Source of the DNA: Candidatus Magasanikbacteria bacterium RIFOXYC2_FULL_42_28
GTDB taxonomy: Bacteria; Patescibacteria; ABY1; Magasanikbacterales; GWA2-37-8
Assembly: GCA_001784435.1 (NCBI GenBank)
Contig: MFQZ01000001.1
Location: 222,173 to 286,172 of the forward strand
Reading direction: 5' to 3'
DNA: 64,000 nucleotides
This document shows, piece by piece, positions 1-7,878 of the stretch (the stretch's first letter is position 1; each line of letters begins with the position of its first letter). The notes below the pieces were generated by a model that saw nothing but the letters and a program-made list of their open reading frames with translations, was not told where the DNA came from and ran no database searches. The position numbers and the translations under genes are program-made.

Positions 1-380
1 TTGATTGCCTGGACTTGATACTCTTCTACCATCCCAGTAGTCAGCATCTCCGCAATAACCACATCAAATTTTGTCTTTACCGGAAAAACACATTTCTTGG
101 CGTCCTCAGTAACAAGTGAAATAACATCTGCAAATTTATTTAGGGCTATAGCGTTACGCGCTATCTGGGCTATGAATTTATCAAATTCAACTGCCACTAC
201 TTTTTTTGCTCCGGCCTGTGCCGCTAAGATAGCCATAATACCAGAGCCAGTACCCACATCAAAAACAACGTCTGTTTTTTTGACAATTTTGTTTATGGCT
301 TTCTTAAATAACCTTGTCCGCTCTTCATCAACTAAACATTGACCGACGAAATCAATAGAACTAAACAAATTATCCGACAT
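1..380 (-). CDS. Class I SAM-dependent methyltransferase, PRMT-like (partial, C-terminus outside window)
   Basis: Read on the minus strand from an ATG at 380 and open to the window edge. The visible 126 residues show SAM motif I (VFDVGTGSG), a following VAVEFD acidic strand end, and EMLTTGMVEEYQ, which resembles the double-E loop of protein arginine methyltransferases. Motif order and spacing fit the N-terminal half of a PRMT/PrmA-like Rossmann methyltransferase. The substrate cannot be told from this part. The class I methyltransferase fold is seen directly; the PRMT-like assignment is inference. The region just upstream (381-410) is AT-rich and carries no clear Shine-Dalgarno site. Confidence 0.75.
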   Translation of the reverse strand, partial: MSDNLFSSIDFVGQCLVDEERTRLFKKAINKIVKKTDVVFDVGTGSGIMAILAAQAGAKKVVAVEFDKFIAQIARNAIALNKFADVISLVTEDAKKCVFPVKTKFDVVIAEMLTTGMVEEYQVQAI

Positions 381-410
381 AAATATTATAAATAAAAATT
401 AATTAATATT

Positions 411-1286
411 CTAAACTTCCACCGACCGTTGTTTTAAAAACCCACTATGATTAAAAAATGGCTTTGTCTCTCCGTCAATTCCGACAACCGCGCGCGTATC
501 CTCAAAAACGGAACGTAATCTAATTACTCCCAAAATCATTAAAAAGTAAGCAACAAGATATAAGGCGTCACCTATCCCGGCCCACTGCCAGGTGTTTTGA
601 TAAAATTGAATAGAGAATAAATAATCCGATAGATATTGAACCACCAAAGCCCAAGAAATAATCCGAATGGAAGAACCAAAAATCCCAGCCATCAGCTCCG
701 GCGAAGAGAAATTAAGCATAAACACAAGCGCCAAATACAAAGCACCAACCAACAAATATCCGATCTCTAACAACAACTCAAACCGTGATGATTGTAGCGC
801 GCCGTATCCGTTACCATACAGCCAACTAATCGACGCCAGAGACAAAACCGCAAAAAAGACCAACAGGGCATTTAACTCAAATTTTGTGGCATGAGAAAGT
901 TTTCGGACAATTTTCCATAAATAAATAATACCAGCCGCATAAAATACCGGTCCAAAAAAATATCCGACATCGCCAATTGAAGGATAGGGTATTTCTGGCC
1001 CAAAAATATGCAGGTACGCGGAATACATAATTTGACCGAAAGTTTCCAACAATAAACCAACCGAAAAAAACAAGATAGGCCGTCCAAATAAACTTTTGAC
1101 GCCGCCACAGGCGCGCACGTTAATCAAGCCAAAAACCCCACCTATTAACGCGACAATTCCGTAAGTATCACTCCAAAAATCCCGCAAAAAAATCACATCT
1201 GCAAAAAATAAGTGAACTAAGAGCCAACTCACAGCCCACACTACAAAAAATAACATGATAATTTGTTTTTGCCTGACAACACCCAT
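411..1286 (-). CDS. Multi-pass membrane protein, orphan sensor-like module
   Basis: About 291 residues starting at the ATG at 1286; an in-frame TTG lies 9 bases further upstream. About seven to eight hydrophobic helices span nearly the whole length, with a short polar C-terminal tail. The segment IPYPSIGDVGYFFGPVFYAA resembles the P-S-x-x-D-x-x-Y motif seen in membrane modules that precede GGDEF/EAL or kinase domains in other bacteria, but here no output domain follows. I do not recognise a named family with certainty. It is not in an obvious operon: argS ends about 100 bases upstream on the same strand, and the methyltransferase start lies 30 bases downstream. Function unknown. Confidence 0.65.
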   Translation of the reverse strand: MGVVRQKQIIMLFFVVWAVSWLLVHLFFADVIFLRDFWSDTYGIVALIGGVFGLINVRACGGVKSLFGRPILFFSVGLLLETFGQIMYSAYLHIFGPEIPYPSIGDVGYFFGPVFYAAGIIYLWKIVRKLSHATKFELNALLVFFAVLSLASISWLYGNGYGALQSSRFELLLEIGYLLVGALYLALVFMLNFSSPELMAGIFGSSIRIISWALVVQYLSDYLFSIQFYQNTWQWAGIGDALYLVAYFLMILGVIRLRSVFEDTRAVVGIDGETKPFFNHSGFLKQRSVEV

Positions 1287-1382
1287 ATTTAACAAAAATA
1301 CTTTAAATAATGCCTTAAATTAAGGGTAATTTTACTATACCACATTTTTGGCGATTTGGCTATAAAAACTAATGGGCAAAAG

Positions 1383-3182
1383 TTACATCTCCCCAACCAC
1401 TTCAATCCCCAAAATATCCAAAGATTTTGTCAAAACCGTCCGAACGGCGCCGGACAATTGCACCCGCGCGGAAATTAATTCTTTGCTTTCGGCTTGTAGG
1501 ACACTATGTTTATTGTAAAATTCATTATATGCTTGCGCTAAATCAAAAGTGTATTTAATAACGACGGATGGATTATAATTATTGTACGCCTTTTGGATTA
1601 TTTCGCCGTATTGTGATAGCAGTAATAACAATTTTTTTTCTTCGGGCGAAGTGAGTGGGACAGAGATCCCGATTTTCATCGGGATGACAGTTCGGTGAGA
1701 GGATTTTTTGATAATACTGTTGATGCGGGCGACCGTATACAAAACATACGGACCGGTAAAACCGTCAAAACTTGCGGCCGTGGCCGGATCAAAAACAATC
1801 ACTTTTTCCGCTTCGTGTTTTAAAATTTCAAATTTTATGGCCGCTTGAGTAATGGTATGCGCGGTGGTGGCGATTTTCTTTTTAGACCAATCAGTGTGAC
1901 GCTTGGCGGTTTCGCTCAATAATTTTTCATAAACTTCATCGCGTAAATCTTCGTACAGTAAAACATTGCCCAAACGCGAAGACATCTTGCCAGAAGTTGT
2001 ACTCACGAGCCCATAACCAATATGTTTAGTTTGGTAATTAAATCCGGCTAATTCTAAAATTTTGAATAATTGTTTAAAATAAAAATTCTGCTCGATGCCA
2101 GTTAGGTGAACGCTTTGAAAAATTTTCGGAAATGTTTTATTGCGCAATTGCGCGAGGCCAAGATCGCTTGTTAAATACAATCCTAAACCATTGCTTTTAC
2201 GCAATAATCCAATATCCAAATTATATTTATTTAGATCCACAATAATCGCTCCACCCTCGCCCACTTGTGCCACGCCTTTTTTCAATAATTCATCCACTAA
2301 TTTTTGGCCGGCCTCTTTGACCTCATGTTCATACAAAACTGTTTTGTGTCGCACTCCCAATTCTTTAAAAATTATATTGAAACCGGCGATGCTCCACTGG
2401 CGCGTGGTTTTATACAACGGCCAAATGGTTTTATCGTGTTTTTCAATTTTATTTTGTATGATCGCGATTTCGTCTTTGGCTTCCGGATGTTCCGCTAAAT
2501 AGATGCTCGCTTCCGTATAAATAGCCCCGAGCCAACGCTGTTTGTTGGCCGGCGGTTTTTCATTTTTATGGAATTTTAATAAACCCCACAAACATTTGGC
2601 CACATGCGCGCCAAAATCATTAAGGTAGTTGATGGGGATAATATTAAAACCATTGGCCTCAAAAATTTTAATCAGGGAATTTCCCAAACAGATATTGCGT
2701 AAATGACCAACATGAATTTCTTTGTGGGTATTGTTGGCCGGATATTCCACGAGAATTTTTTTGCCTTTGCCGAAATTGTTTGTGCCATATTTTTTATTCG
2801 CAACCGCTGGGATAATTTCTGACGCGAGCGCGCCGGTGTTTAGGAAAAAATTGACATAAGGGCCAAAGGCGGCGACACGGCCAACAATTCGATTGTCATC
2901 CCGAGCGTTTTTTACTGTCATTCCGAGCGAGCCCTTAAGGGGCGACGAGGAATCTCCACCGGACGAATTGAACGCTGACAGAGATTTCTCACCCTTCGGG
3001 TTCGAAATGACAATGGCGAGCTGTTTAGCTATTTCAACCGGATTCATTTTTAATTCTTTGGCCAAATTAAAACACGCAAACGCCAAATCCCCCATCTCCG
3101 GTTTGGGCGGGGTGGTTAAATCAATTTCGCCGGTAACCCCGGCAACGCGTAAAATTTTTATGATTTCGGATTTGATGTCCAT
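1383..3182 (-). CDS. argS: Arginyl-tRNA synthetase
   Basis: 599 residues, a usual length for ArgRS. It charges tRNA-Arg with arginine in the cytoplasm. Visible in order: N-terminal Add-1 domain (residues 1-115), the class I HIGH signature as HVGHLRN (within NNTHKEIHVGHLRN), the long Rossmann domain, and the DALR anticodon-binding domain at the C-terminus (ARINSIIKKS onward). Two stretches do not belong to the family. Residues 57-97 (DNA 2891-3012) and 498-508 (DNA 1659-1690) are translated dispersed repeats, inserted in frame in the Add-1 domain and in the anticodon-binding domain. The rest of the sequence is intact, so the gene is probably functional. ATG at 3182. Confidence 0.96.
   Translation of the reverse strand: MDIKSEIIKILRVAGVTGEIDLTTPPKPEMGDLAFACFNLAKELKMNPVEIAKQLAIVISNPKGEKSLSAFNSSGGDSSSPLKGSLGMTVKNARDDNRIVGRVAAFGPYVNFFLNTGALASEIIPAVANKKYGTNNFGKGKKILVEYPANNTHKEIHVGHLRNICLGNSLIKIFEANGFNIIPINYLNDFGAHVAKCLWGLLKFHKNEKPPANKQRWLGAIYTEASIYLAEHPEAKDEIAIIQNKIEKHDKTIWPLYKTTRQWSIAGFNIIFKELGVRHKTVLYEHEVKEAGQKLVDELLKKGVAQVGEGGAIIVDLNKYNLDIGLLRKSNGLGLYLTSDLGLAQLRNKTFPKIFQSVHLTGIEQNFYFKQLFKILELAGFNYQTKHIGYGLVSTTSGKMSSRLGNVLLYEDLRDEVYEKLLSETAKRHTDWSKKKIATTAHTITQAAIKFEILKHEAEKVIVFDPATAASFDGFTGPYVLYTVARINSIIKKSSHRTVIPMKIGISVPLTSPEEKKLLLLLSQYGEIIQKAYNNYNPSVVIKYTFDLAQAYNEFYNKHSVLQAESKELISARVQLSGAVRTVLTKSLDILGIEVVGEM
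1659..1690. repeat. Dispersed palindromic repeat R2 inside argS
   Basis: Palindrome of the form GACAGAGATCCCG-loop-CGGGATGACAG. Near-identical copies occur at 24216-24248 and 44171-44202 (intergenic) and, with a different loop, at 17111-17142 (inside pgk). Here it is translated in frame as VIPMKIGIS within the C-terminal domain of ArgRS. Confidence 0.85.
2891..3012. repeat. Dispersed palindromic repeat R1 inside argS
   Basis: A full-length copy: TGTCATTCCGAGCGAGCCC at 2916 and its facing partner ending TTCGAAATGACA at 3012, with a further half-copy (TGTCATCCCGAGCG) at 2894. The length is in frame and the element encodes a peptide ending SSPLKGSLGMT, the same peptide as the uvrA copy at 43367-43457. 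Confidence 0.88.
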
Positions 3183-3186
3183 ACTA

Positions 3187-3214
3187 TTGACTTATATATT
3201 GTATATGGTATTAT
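3187..3214 (+). promoter_or_regulatory. Sigma70-type promoter upstream of candidate small RNA
   Basis: TTGACT at 3187-3192, a 16-base spacer, and TATTAT at 3209-3214. It points away from argS, and no plus-strand gene follows. The only downstream structure is the hairpin terminator at 3235-3277. Confidence 0.5.
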
Positions 3215-3220
3215 ATAATT

Positions 3221-3277
3221 ATCACTATGTTAAAGACCCCTATACGGTTCCGTCCGTATCGGGGGCTTTTTCTTTTT
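3221..3277 (+). ncRNA. Candidate short promoter-terminator transcript
   Basis: About 55 bases lie between the promoter at 3187-3214 and a GC-rich hairpin (CCCC-T-ATACGG, loop, CCGTAT-C-GGGG) followed by a T-rich tail (CTTTTTCTTTTT). No convincing open reading frame lies between them. It may be a small RNA, or simply a terminator that insulates the convergent minus-strand NYN gene. The promoter and terminator are seen directly; the RNA is inferred. Confidence 0.35.
3235..3277 (+). terminator. Intrinsic terminator
   Basis: Stem CCCC(T)ATACGG / CCGTAT(C)GGGG with a 6-base loop, followed by CTTTTTCTTTTT on the plus strand. On the minus strand the trailing sequence is much less T-rich, so it acts mainly on plus-strand transcription. 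Confidence 0.7.
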
Positions 3278-3764
3278 AGGGGTAATTTAACCTATTTTTT
3301 TGAGCATCTAAATATACCAACGGAATATTTAATTTTCTAAGTAAAAATGAACATTTATTGCTGGGTGCTATTAGTGAACGAAAAACATTTTTTTCTTTAA
3401 AAAATTTCACTAACCCGGCGTAATCACCATCACTAGTTACCAGAACCGCTTGATTAAATTGTTTTTCAAAATAATCAACTACTGCTTTTAATACTAAATC
3501 AGCATCGCAATTTCCTTTAACTTTTCCTTCACTGTTACAAGTTGTTTCCTTAAAAACCAATGTGAAGCCGGCTTCTTGTAAAAAAGTATAAAGATCTTTA
3601 TTTTTTGGCACTAAACCAATAAAAAGGTAAGCGCGCTCCACTGAATATTTTTCTTTAAGCCAAATTCTAAAACGTTTATAATCTAACCTCCACCCTAAAT
3701 CAGCTACACCTTTGTGAAGATTGGCGCCATCAATATAAGCAAAATTATTCTCTTTCTTTATCAT
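3276..3764 (-). CDS. NYN-domain putative ribonuclease (LabA/DUF88-like)
   Basis: 162 residues forming a single NYN (PIN-like) domain. Acidic metal-site residues are visible in order: YIDGANL near the N-terminus, NCDADLVL in the middle and VTSDGDYAGLV in the second half. These are the hallmarks of NYN nucleases, which cut RNA in a metal-dependent way. The start ATG overlaps the stop of tyrS (ATGA at 3761-3764), so it is translationally coupled as the last gene of a valS-tyrS-NYN unit. This linkage suggests a role in tRNA or mRNA turnover, but that is inference. A second, larger NYN protein lies at 9923-10690. Confidence 0.85.
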   Translation of the reverse strand: MIKKENNFAYIDGANLHKGVADLGWRLDYKRFRIWLKEKYSVERAYLFIGLVPKNKDLYTFLQEAGFTLVFKETTCNSEGKVKGNCDADLVLKAVVDYFEKQFNQAVLVTSDGDYAGLVKFFKEKNVFRSLIAPSNKCSFLLRKLNIPLVYLDAQKNRLNYP

Positions 3765-4951
3765 AATACTCGCACAAAATGACGACTGCCTTTTTGTATT
3801 ATATCGCCGGCCTTTACTTTGGCGGAATAATCTTTGGCCTCAACTTTTTTGTCATTAATTTTCACACCACCCTGATCAACCGCACGACGCGCCTCGCCTT
3901 TACTCGCGCAAATTTTTGCTTCAACTAAAACTTCCACCACTTCATACTTGGCAGGTTTTAATTCAGGCATTTCGTCTGGTGTTTGTTTTTTACTGAATGT
4001 AGAAATAAAGTATTCTTGCGCGCTTACCGCGTCTTTTTCATTGTGATAAAATTTTACTAATTCAAAAGCTAATTTTATTTTATAATCGCGCGGATTGGCG
4101 CCCGATTTTAATTTTTGTTCAAATTCTTTTATTTCTGGAAGTGGCAACCGTGTCGTTAAAGTAAAATATTTAATTATTAACTCATCACTAATTGACATCA
4201 CCTTACCAAACATATCATTGGGAACGGCCATTAAATCAATGGTATTGCCCCAGCTGGAGCTCATTTTACGGCCATCGGTTCCTTCTAAAAGCGGACCGAC
4301 TAAAATATCTTGTGGCTCTTGTTTGTAAAATTTTTGCAATGTCCGGCCGGCCAGTAAATTAAACCACTGGTCAGTTCCGCCCAATTCCACATCAGCGCGA
4401 ACGGCCACGGAATCATAGCCCTGCATCAAGGGATACAACAACTCCCGGAGCGACACCCTGGTGCCGGCATCAAGACGTTTTTTAATATTGTCGCGCGCGA
4501 TAAATTCGGCCAACGAAAATTGGTCGGCCTGTGAACCAATCTCATGATAATTTAATTTACCAAGCCATTCGCTATTGTGACAAAATTCACATTTATCAAT
4601 ATCAATAACTTTCGCGGCTTGTCCTAAATATCCGGCCATGTTGGATTTTATTTTTTCCGCTTCCAGCATCGGACGTTCGCTGGTTTTATCAGAAGTATCG
4701 CCAATTACGCCGGTAAAATCACCAACAATAAAAACAACTTGGTGCCCCAACTCTTGGAAATCACGCAATTTTAAAAGTGGAATAGAGCGACCGATATGAA
4801 TGTTTGGACTAGTTGGGTCAATCCCCAATTTTACGCGCAACTGACGACCGGATTTTAATTTCTTTTCCAAATTATCGCGGTCAACGATTTGATCCACTCC
4901 GCGTGTTAAAAGTTCTTCAATTTTTTGAGGGTCGGTGTTAATTTTTGGCAT
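3761..4951 (-). CDS. tyrS: Tyrosyl-tRNA synthetase
   Basis: 396 residues. Class I signature HIGR (in NIHIGRSIPLL), the KMSKS-type loop as GRKMSSSWGN, and a C-terminal S4 RNA-binding domain (residues about 335-396, with ASKGEARRAVDQGGVKIND). The length and the HIGR/KMSSS pair match the TyrZ-type bacterial enzyme, with no visible inserts. It joins tyrosine to its tRNA. The start lies 1 base after the valS stop, and its own stop overlaps the NYN gene, so the three form an operon. Confidence 0.96.
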   Translation of the reverse strand: MPKINTDPQKIEELLTRGVDQIVDRDNLEKKLKSGRQLRVKLGIDPTSPNIHIGRSIPLLKLRDFQELGHQVVFIVGDFTGVIGDTSDKTSERPMLEAEKIKSNMAGYLGQAAKVIDIDKCEFCHNSEWLGKLNYHEIGSQADQFSLAEFIARDNIKKRLDAGTRVSLRELLYPLMQGYDSVAVRADVELGGTDQWFNLLAGRTLQKFYKQEPQDILVGPLLEGTDGRKMSSSWGNTIDLMAVPNDMFGKVMSISDELIIKYFTLTTRLPLPEIKEFEQKLKSGANPRDYKIKLAFELVKFYHNEKDAVSAQEYFISTFSKKQTPDEMPELKPAKYEVVEVLVEAKICASKGEARRAVDQGGVKINDKKVEAKDYSAKVKAGDIIQKGSRHFVRVL

Positions 4952-4952
4952 A

Positions 4953-7688
4953 TTACTTCAAATTACTTAATTGCTCTTTTAGTTTAGACAATTTTTGCTC
5001 GGTCTCGGCCAATTTTTGGGTTTCTTTTTCAACGACGGCCGGTGGGGCGTTATTGACAAATTCGGCGTTGGCCAATTTATTTTTCATAACTGTCACAAAT
5101 TTTTCCGCGGCTTCAACTTCTTTGGTCAAACGCGCGGTTTCTTTTTCAATGTCAACAGCGCCGGATAAATCTAAATAAATTTCCATATCACCGCACACCA
5201 GCGCCACAGCGTTTTCCGGTTTGACGGCCTTGGTCTCAATGGTTAGTTTTTCTAGACGCGCGAGGCCGGTGATAATAGCGCTATTTTCGGTTAACAATTT
5301 TTCTTTAGCGCCGGCACTGATTATCGCGTCAATTTTTTTGTTTGGTTCAATTTTATTGTCGGCGCGAGCGGAACGGATGGTGGTGATGATAAGTTGTATG
5401 GTATTAAAATCGTTAAGGGATTCCTCCACTACGGTCGGAATGACAAGGTGTGGCCACGATTCTACCATTAACATTCTATCGATGCCGAACATCTCACTCC
5501 AAATTTGTTCAGTAACAAACGGCATAAATGGATGCCACAATTTAAGTAATGTTTGCAAAATATACTGTAAAATCTCTTCTTTGTCACCCTCTATTTTCGC
5601 GATTTCTAAATACCAATCAGCCAATTCACTCCAAGTAAAATCGCGCAATTTTTCACCGGCCGCAGAAAATTGAAAATTTTCAATATTCTCGCTTACATCT
5701 TTAACGGTAGCATCTAAACGCGACAAAATCCATTTGTCAGCTAATGTCAAATTTTGAATTTTTAATTGTAATTTTGAATTTTGATTTTTAATTTTTGAAT
5801 TCGCGATAATAAATCGCGCCATATTCCACAATTTATTTGTAAAATTCCGGAAGCCGGCGATTTTTTCTTCGGATAATCTAGTGTCATTACCGGGGGTATT
5901 TCCAAGTAGTAATGATAAACGTGTAGCATCAGCGCCATACTTAGCAATTGAATCCAACGGATCAATTACATTACCAAGCGACTTACTCATTTTGCGCCCT
6001 TGCTCATCGCGCACCAGTCCGTGCATATATACTTTTTCAAACGGAATATCACCCAAAGTATAAGTAGTCATGAGTACCATGCGCGCCACCCAGAAAAATA
6101 AAATATCATAACCGGTTTCCAACACGGAAGTTGGATGAAAAGTTTGTAAATCAACTGTTTTCTCTGGCCATCCCAAAGTAGAAAACGTCCACAAACCCGA
6201 AGAAAACCAGGTATCCAACGTGTCAGGATCTTGGTGCAAATCGCCACCATCAGTTTGGTTCCCACAATACGGACATACCGCTGGCTCGTCAATACTAACG
6301 ATGGGATTTTCAGAAACTCCCGGCCCAACTTTTTCGGACACCTCTTGACAGGTGCCGTGGTACCACACCGGAATCTGATGACCATACCAAATCTGGCGCG
6401 AAATACACCAATCGCGCAAATTATCTATCCAGCTAAAATACGTTTTATTAAATCTTTCAGGAATAATTTCTATCTGCCCACTTGCGACCGCTTCAGACAT
6501 TAACTTCTTTAAAGTCACTTTTTGACCGGCTTTAATATTTTTCAGTTTTGAATTAACAATTGAAAATTCTTTATTAACATCAATAAACCACTGCTTAGAT
6601 GGCAACGGCTCAACCGCTGTACCACAACGATAACAGACGGACAAATTATGTATATAATTTTCATCCACTCTCTCAAGCAATCCCTTATCTGCTAAAATTT
6701 TAACGATCTCTTCCCGACTTGCCTGCGCGTTCTTACCGACAAAATCTCCCGCCGCATCCGTAAAATTGCCGTCTTCATCAATGATTTGAACAACATCTAA
6801 ATTGTATTTTTTTGCCAATTCATAATCTTCAAAACTATGCGCCGGAGTAATAGTCATCGCACCCGTACCAAATTTAGGATCAGAGGCCTGGTCGGCGATA
6901 ACTTTAGCTATAATTTTGCCACCGATCCAATCCATTTCAAATTTTGTGCCTTGCAATTTTTTGTAACGCTCATCATCTGGGTGGACGACAATAACCTTAT
7001 CTAAAAATTTCGTTTCCGGACGCGCCGTGCCAATAATTACCGGACCGTATTTAAAATAATAAAATTTTGTTTTTTGTTCCTTGTATTCCACCTCATCATC
7101 CGCCAAAGTGGAGTGGCACCTCGGGCACCAATTTACAATTCTGTATCCACGATAAATCAAACCGTCGTCATACATTTTTTTAAAAACCGTGCGCACTGCT
7201 AAATTTCGCGGTTCGTCCAAAGTAAACGCCTCACGACTCCAATCTAACGACGAACCCATTTTTTTACATTGATTTACAATCGTATCGTGCGACGCCTGCG
7301 CAAATTTATTAACTTCGTCTAAAAATTTTTCACGCCCTAATTCTTTTTTTGGATCCTTAATTCCTTTTTCAATCAATAATTTTTCTACTTTTGTTTGAGT
7401 CGCGATTGCCGCGTGATCCGTCCCAGGCAACCACAAAGTTTTATCACCTTTCATGCGATGATATCGAATCATCAAATCCTCTATTGCAAGCATCATGGCA
7501 TGACCAATGTGAAGTGTGCCAGTTACATTTGGCGGGGGTAAAACTATTGTAAACGGTTTGGCATTTGCATCTGTTCCACCTTTCTCAACACATACATCCG
7601 GATTAAAAAATCCGCTCTCTTCCCAGCGTTTATAAATCGCATCCTCGTAATTTTGGGGCTCGTAGGCCTTGGGTAGTTCTTTATTCAT
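4953..7688 (-). CDS. valS: Valyl-tRNA synthetase
   Basis: 911 residues, full length. PPPNVTGTLHIGHAM (HIGH motif) near residue 50, the editing (CP1) domain in the middle with Cys/His zinc-type pairs (CYRCGTAVEPLP), KMSKS as GRKMSKSLGNVIDP around residue 565, an anticodon-binding domain, and a C-terminal coiled-coil arm (KLAETEQKLSKLKEQLSNL), the tRNA-binding arm of ValRS. Two odd stretches are translated repeats: residues 628-644 (KIKNQNSKLQLKIQN, from AT-rich repeat 5755-5806) and 748-757 (VIPTVVEESL, from half-repeat 5417-5446). First gene of the valS-tyrS-NYN operon. Confidence 0.97.
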   Translation of the reverse strand: MNKELPKAYEPQNYEDAIYKRWEESGFFNPDVCVEKGGTDANAKPFTIVLPPPNVTGTLHIGHAMMLAIEDLMIRYHRMKGDKTLWLPGTDHAAIATQTKVEKLLIEKGIKDPKKELGREKFLDEVNKFAQASHDTIVNQCKKMGSSLDWSREAFTLDEPRNLAVRTVFKKMYDDGLIYRGYRIVNWCPRCHSTLADDEVEYKEQKTKFYYFKYGPVIIGTARPETKFLDKVIVVHPDDERYKKLQGTKFEMDWIGGKIIAKVIADQASDPKFGTGAMTITPAHSFEDYELAKKYNLDVVQIIDEDGNFTDAAGDFVGKNAQASREEIVKILADKGLLERVDENYIHNLSVCYRCGTAVEPLPSKQWFIDVNKEFSIVNSKLKNIKAGQKVTLKKLMSEAVASGQIEIIPERFNKTYFSWIDNLRDWCISRQIWYGHQIPVWYHGTCQEVSEKVGPGVSENPIVSIDEPAVCPYCGNQTDGGDLHQDPDTLDTWFSSGLWTFSTLGWPEKTVDLQTFHPTSVLETGYDILFFWVARMVLMTTYTLGDIPFEKVYMHGLVRDEQGRKMSKSLGNVIDPLDSIAKYGADATRLSLLLGNTPGNDTRLSEEKIAGFRNFTNKLWNMARFIIANSKIKNQNSKLQLKIQNLTLADKWILSRLDATVKDVSENIENFQFSAAGEKLRDFTWSELADWYLEIAKIEGDKEEILQYILQTLLKLWHPFMPFVTEQIWSEMFGIDRMLMVESWPHLVIPTVVEESLNDFNTIQLIITTIRSARADNKIEPNKKIDAIISAGAKEKLLTENSAIITGLARLEKLTIETKAVKPENAVALVCGDMEIYLDLSGAVDIEKETARLTKEVEAAEKFVTVMKNKLANAEFVNNAPPAVVEKETQKLAETEQKLSKLKEQLSNLK
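5417..5446. repeat. Half-copy of dispersed repeat R1 inside valS
   Basis: AGGGATTCCTCC-N-GGTCGGAATGACA, one arm of repeat R1 (compare 19819-19863). It is read in frame as VIPTVVEESL in the anticodon-binding part of ValRS. Confidence 0.8.
5755..5806. repeat. AT-rich dispersed repeat R6 inside valS
   Basis: Short units of the type AATTTTGAATTTTTAATT repeated several times, like the intergenic R6 stretches at 51652-51705 and 59645-59763. In valS it encodes a low-complexity Lys/Asn/Gln linker just before LADKWILSRL. Confidence 0.6.
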
Positions 7689-7785
7689 AGTATTATTAGT
7701 GCTGATATTTTATACCAAAACTAAGAAAAAGGCAAGAAAATGGCTTAATTTTGACAAATTTGCCCCAAAAATGGCTTACATACTA

Positions 7786-7814
7786 TTGACAAATATTGGA
7801 ATAATTGGTAAGAT
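7786..7814 (+). promoter_or_regulatory. Promoter for the DHH-like gene
   Basis: Consensus TTGACA at 7786-7791, a 17-base spacer and TAAGAT at 7809-7814. The transcript would start near 7821 and run through repeat R4 (7838-7869) to the ATG at 7879. Confidence 0.75.
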
Positions 7815-7837
7815 TACCCGTTATTTCACACTGAAAG

Positions 7838-7869
7838 ATTGCCGCGCCCTTTGGGCTCGCAATGACATT
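7838..7869. repeat. Dispersed repeat R4, partial copy
   Basis: AGATTGCCGCG...GGGCTCGCAATGACA, matching one arm of the full R4 element at 60506-60576. It lies in the 5' untranslated leader of the DHH-like gene. Confidence 0.65.
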
Positions 7870-7878
7870 AACACCGAT

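Noticed and set aside
7669..7878. 70-residue extension of the DHH-like protein
   Set aside because: The region contains the promoter (7786-7814), the start of divergent valS and a repeat; no conserved residues are seen.
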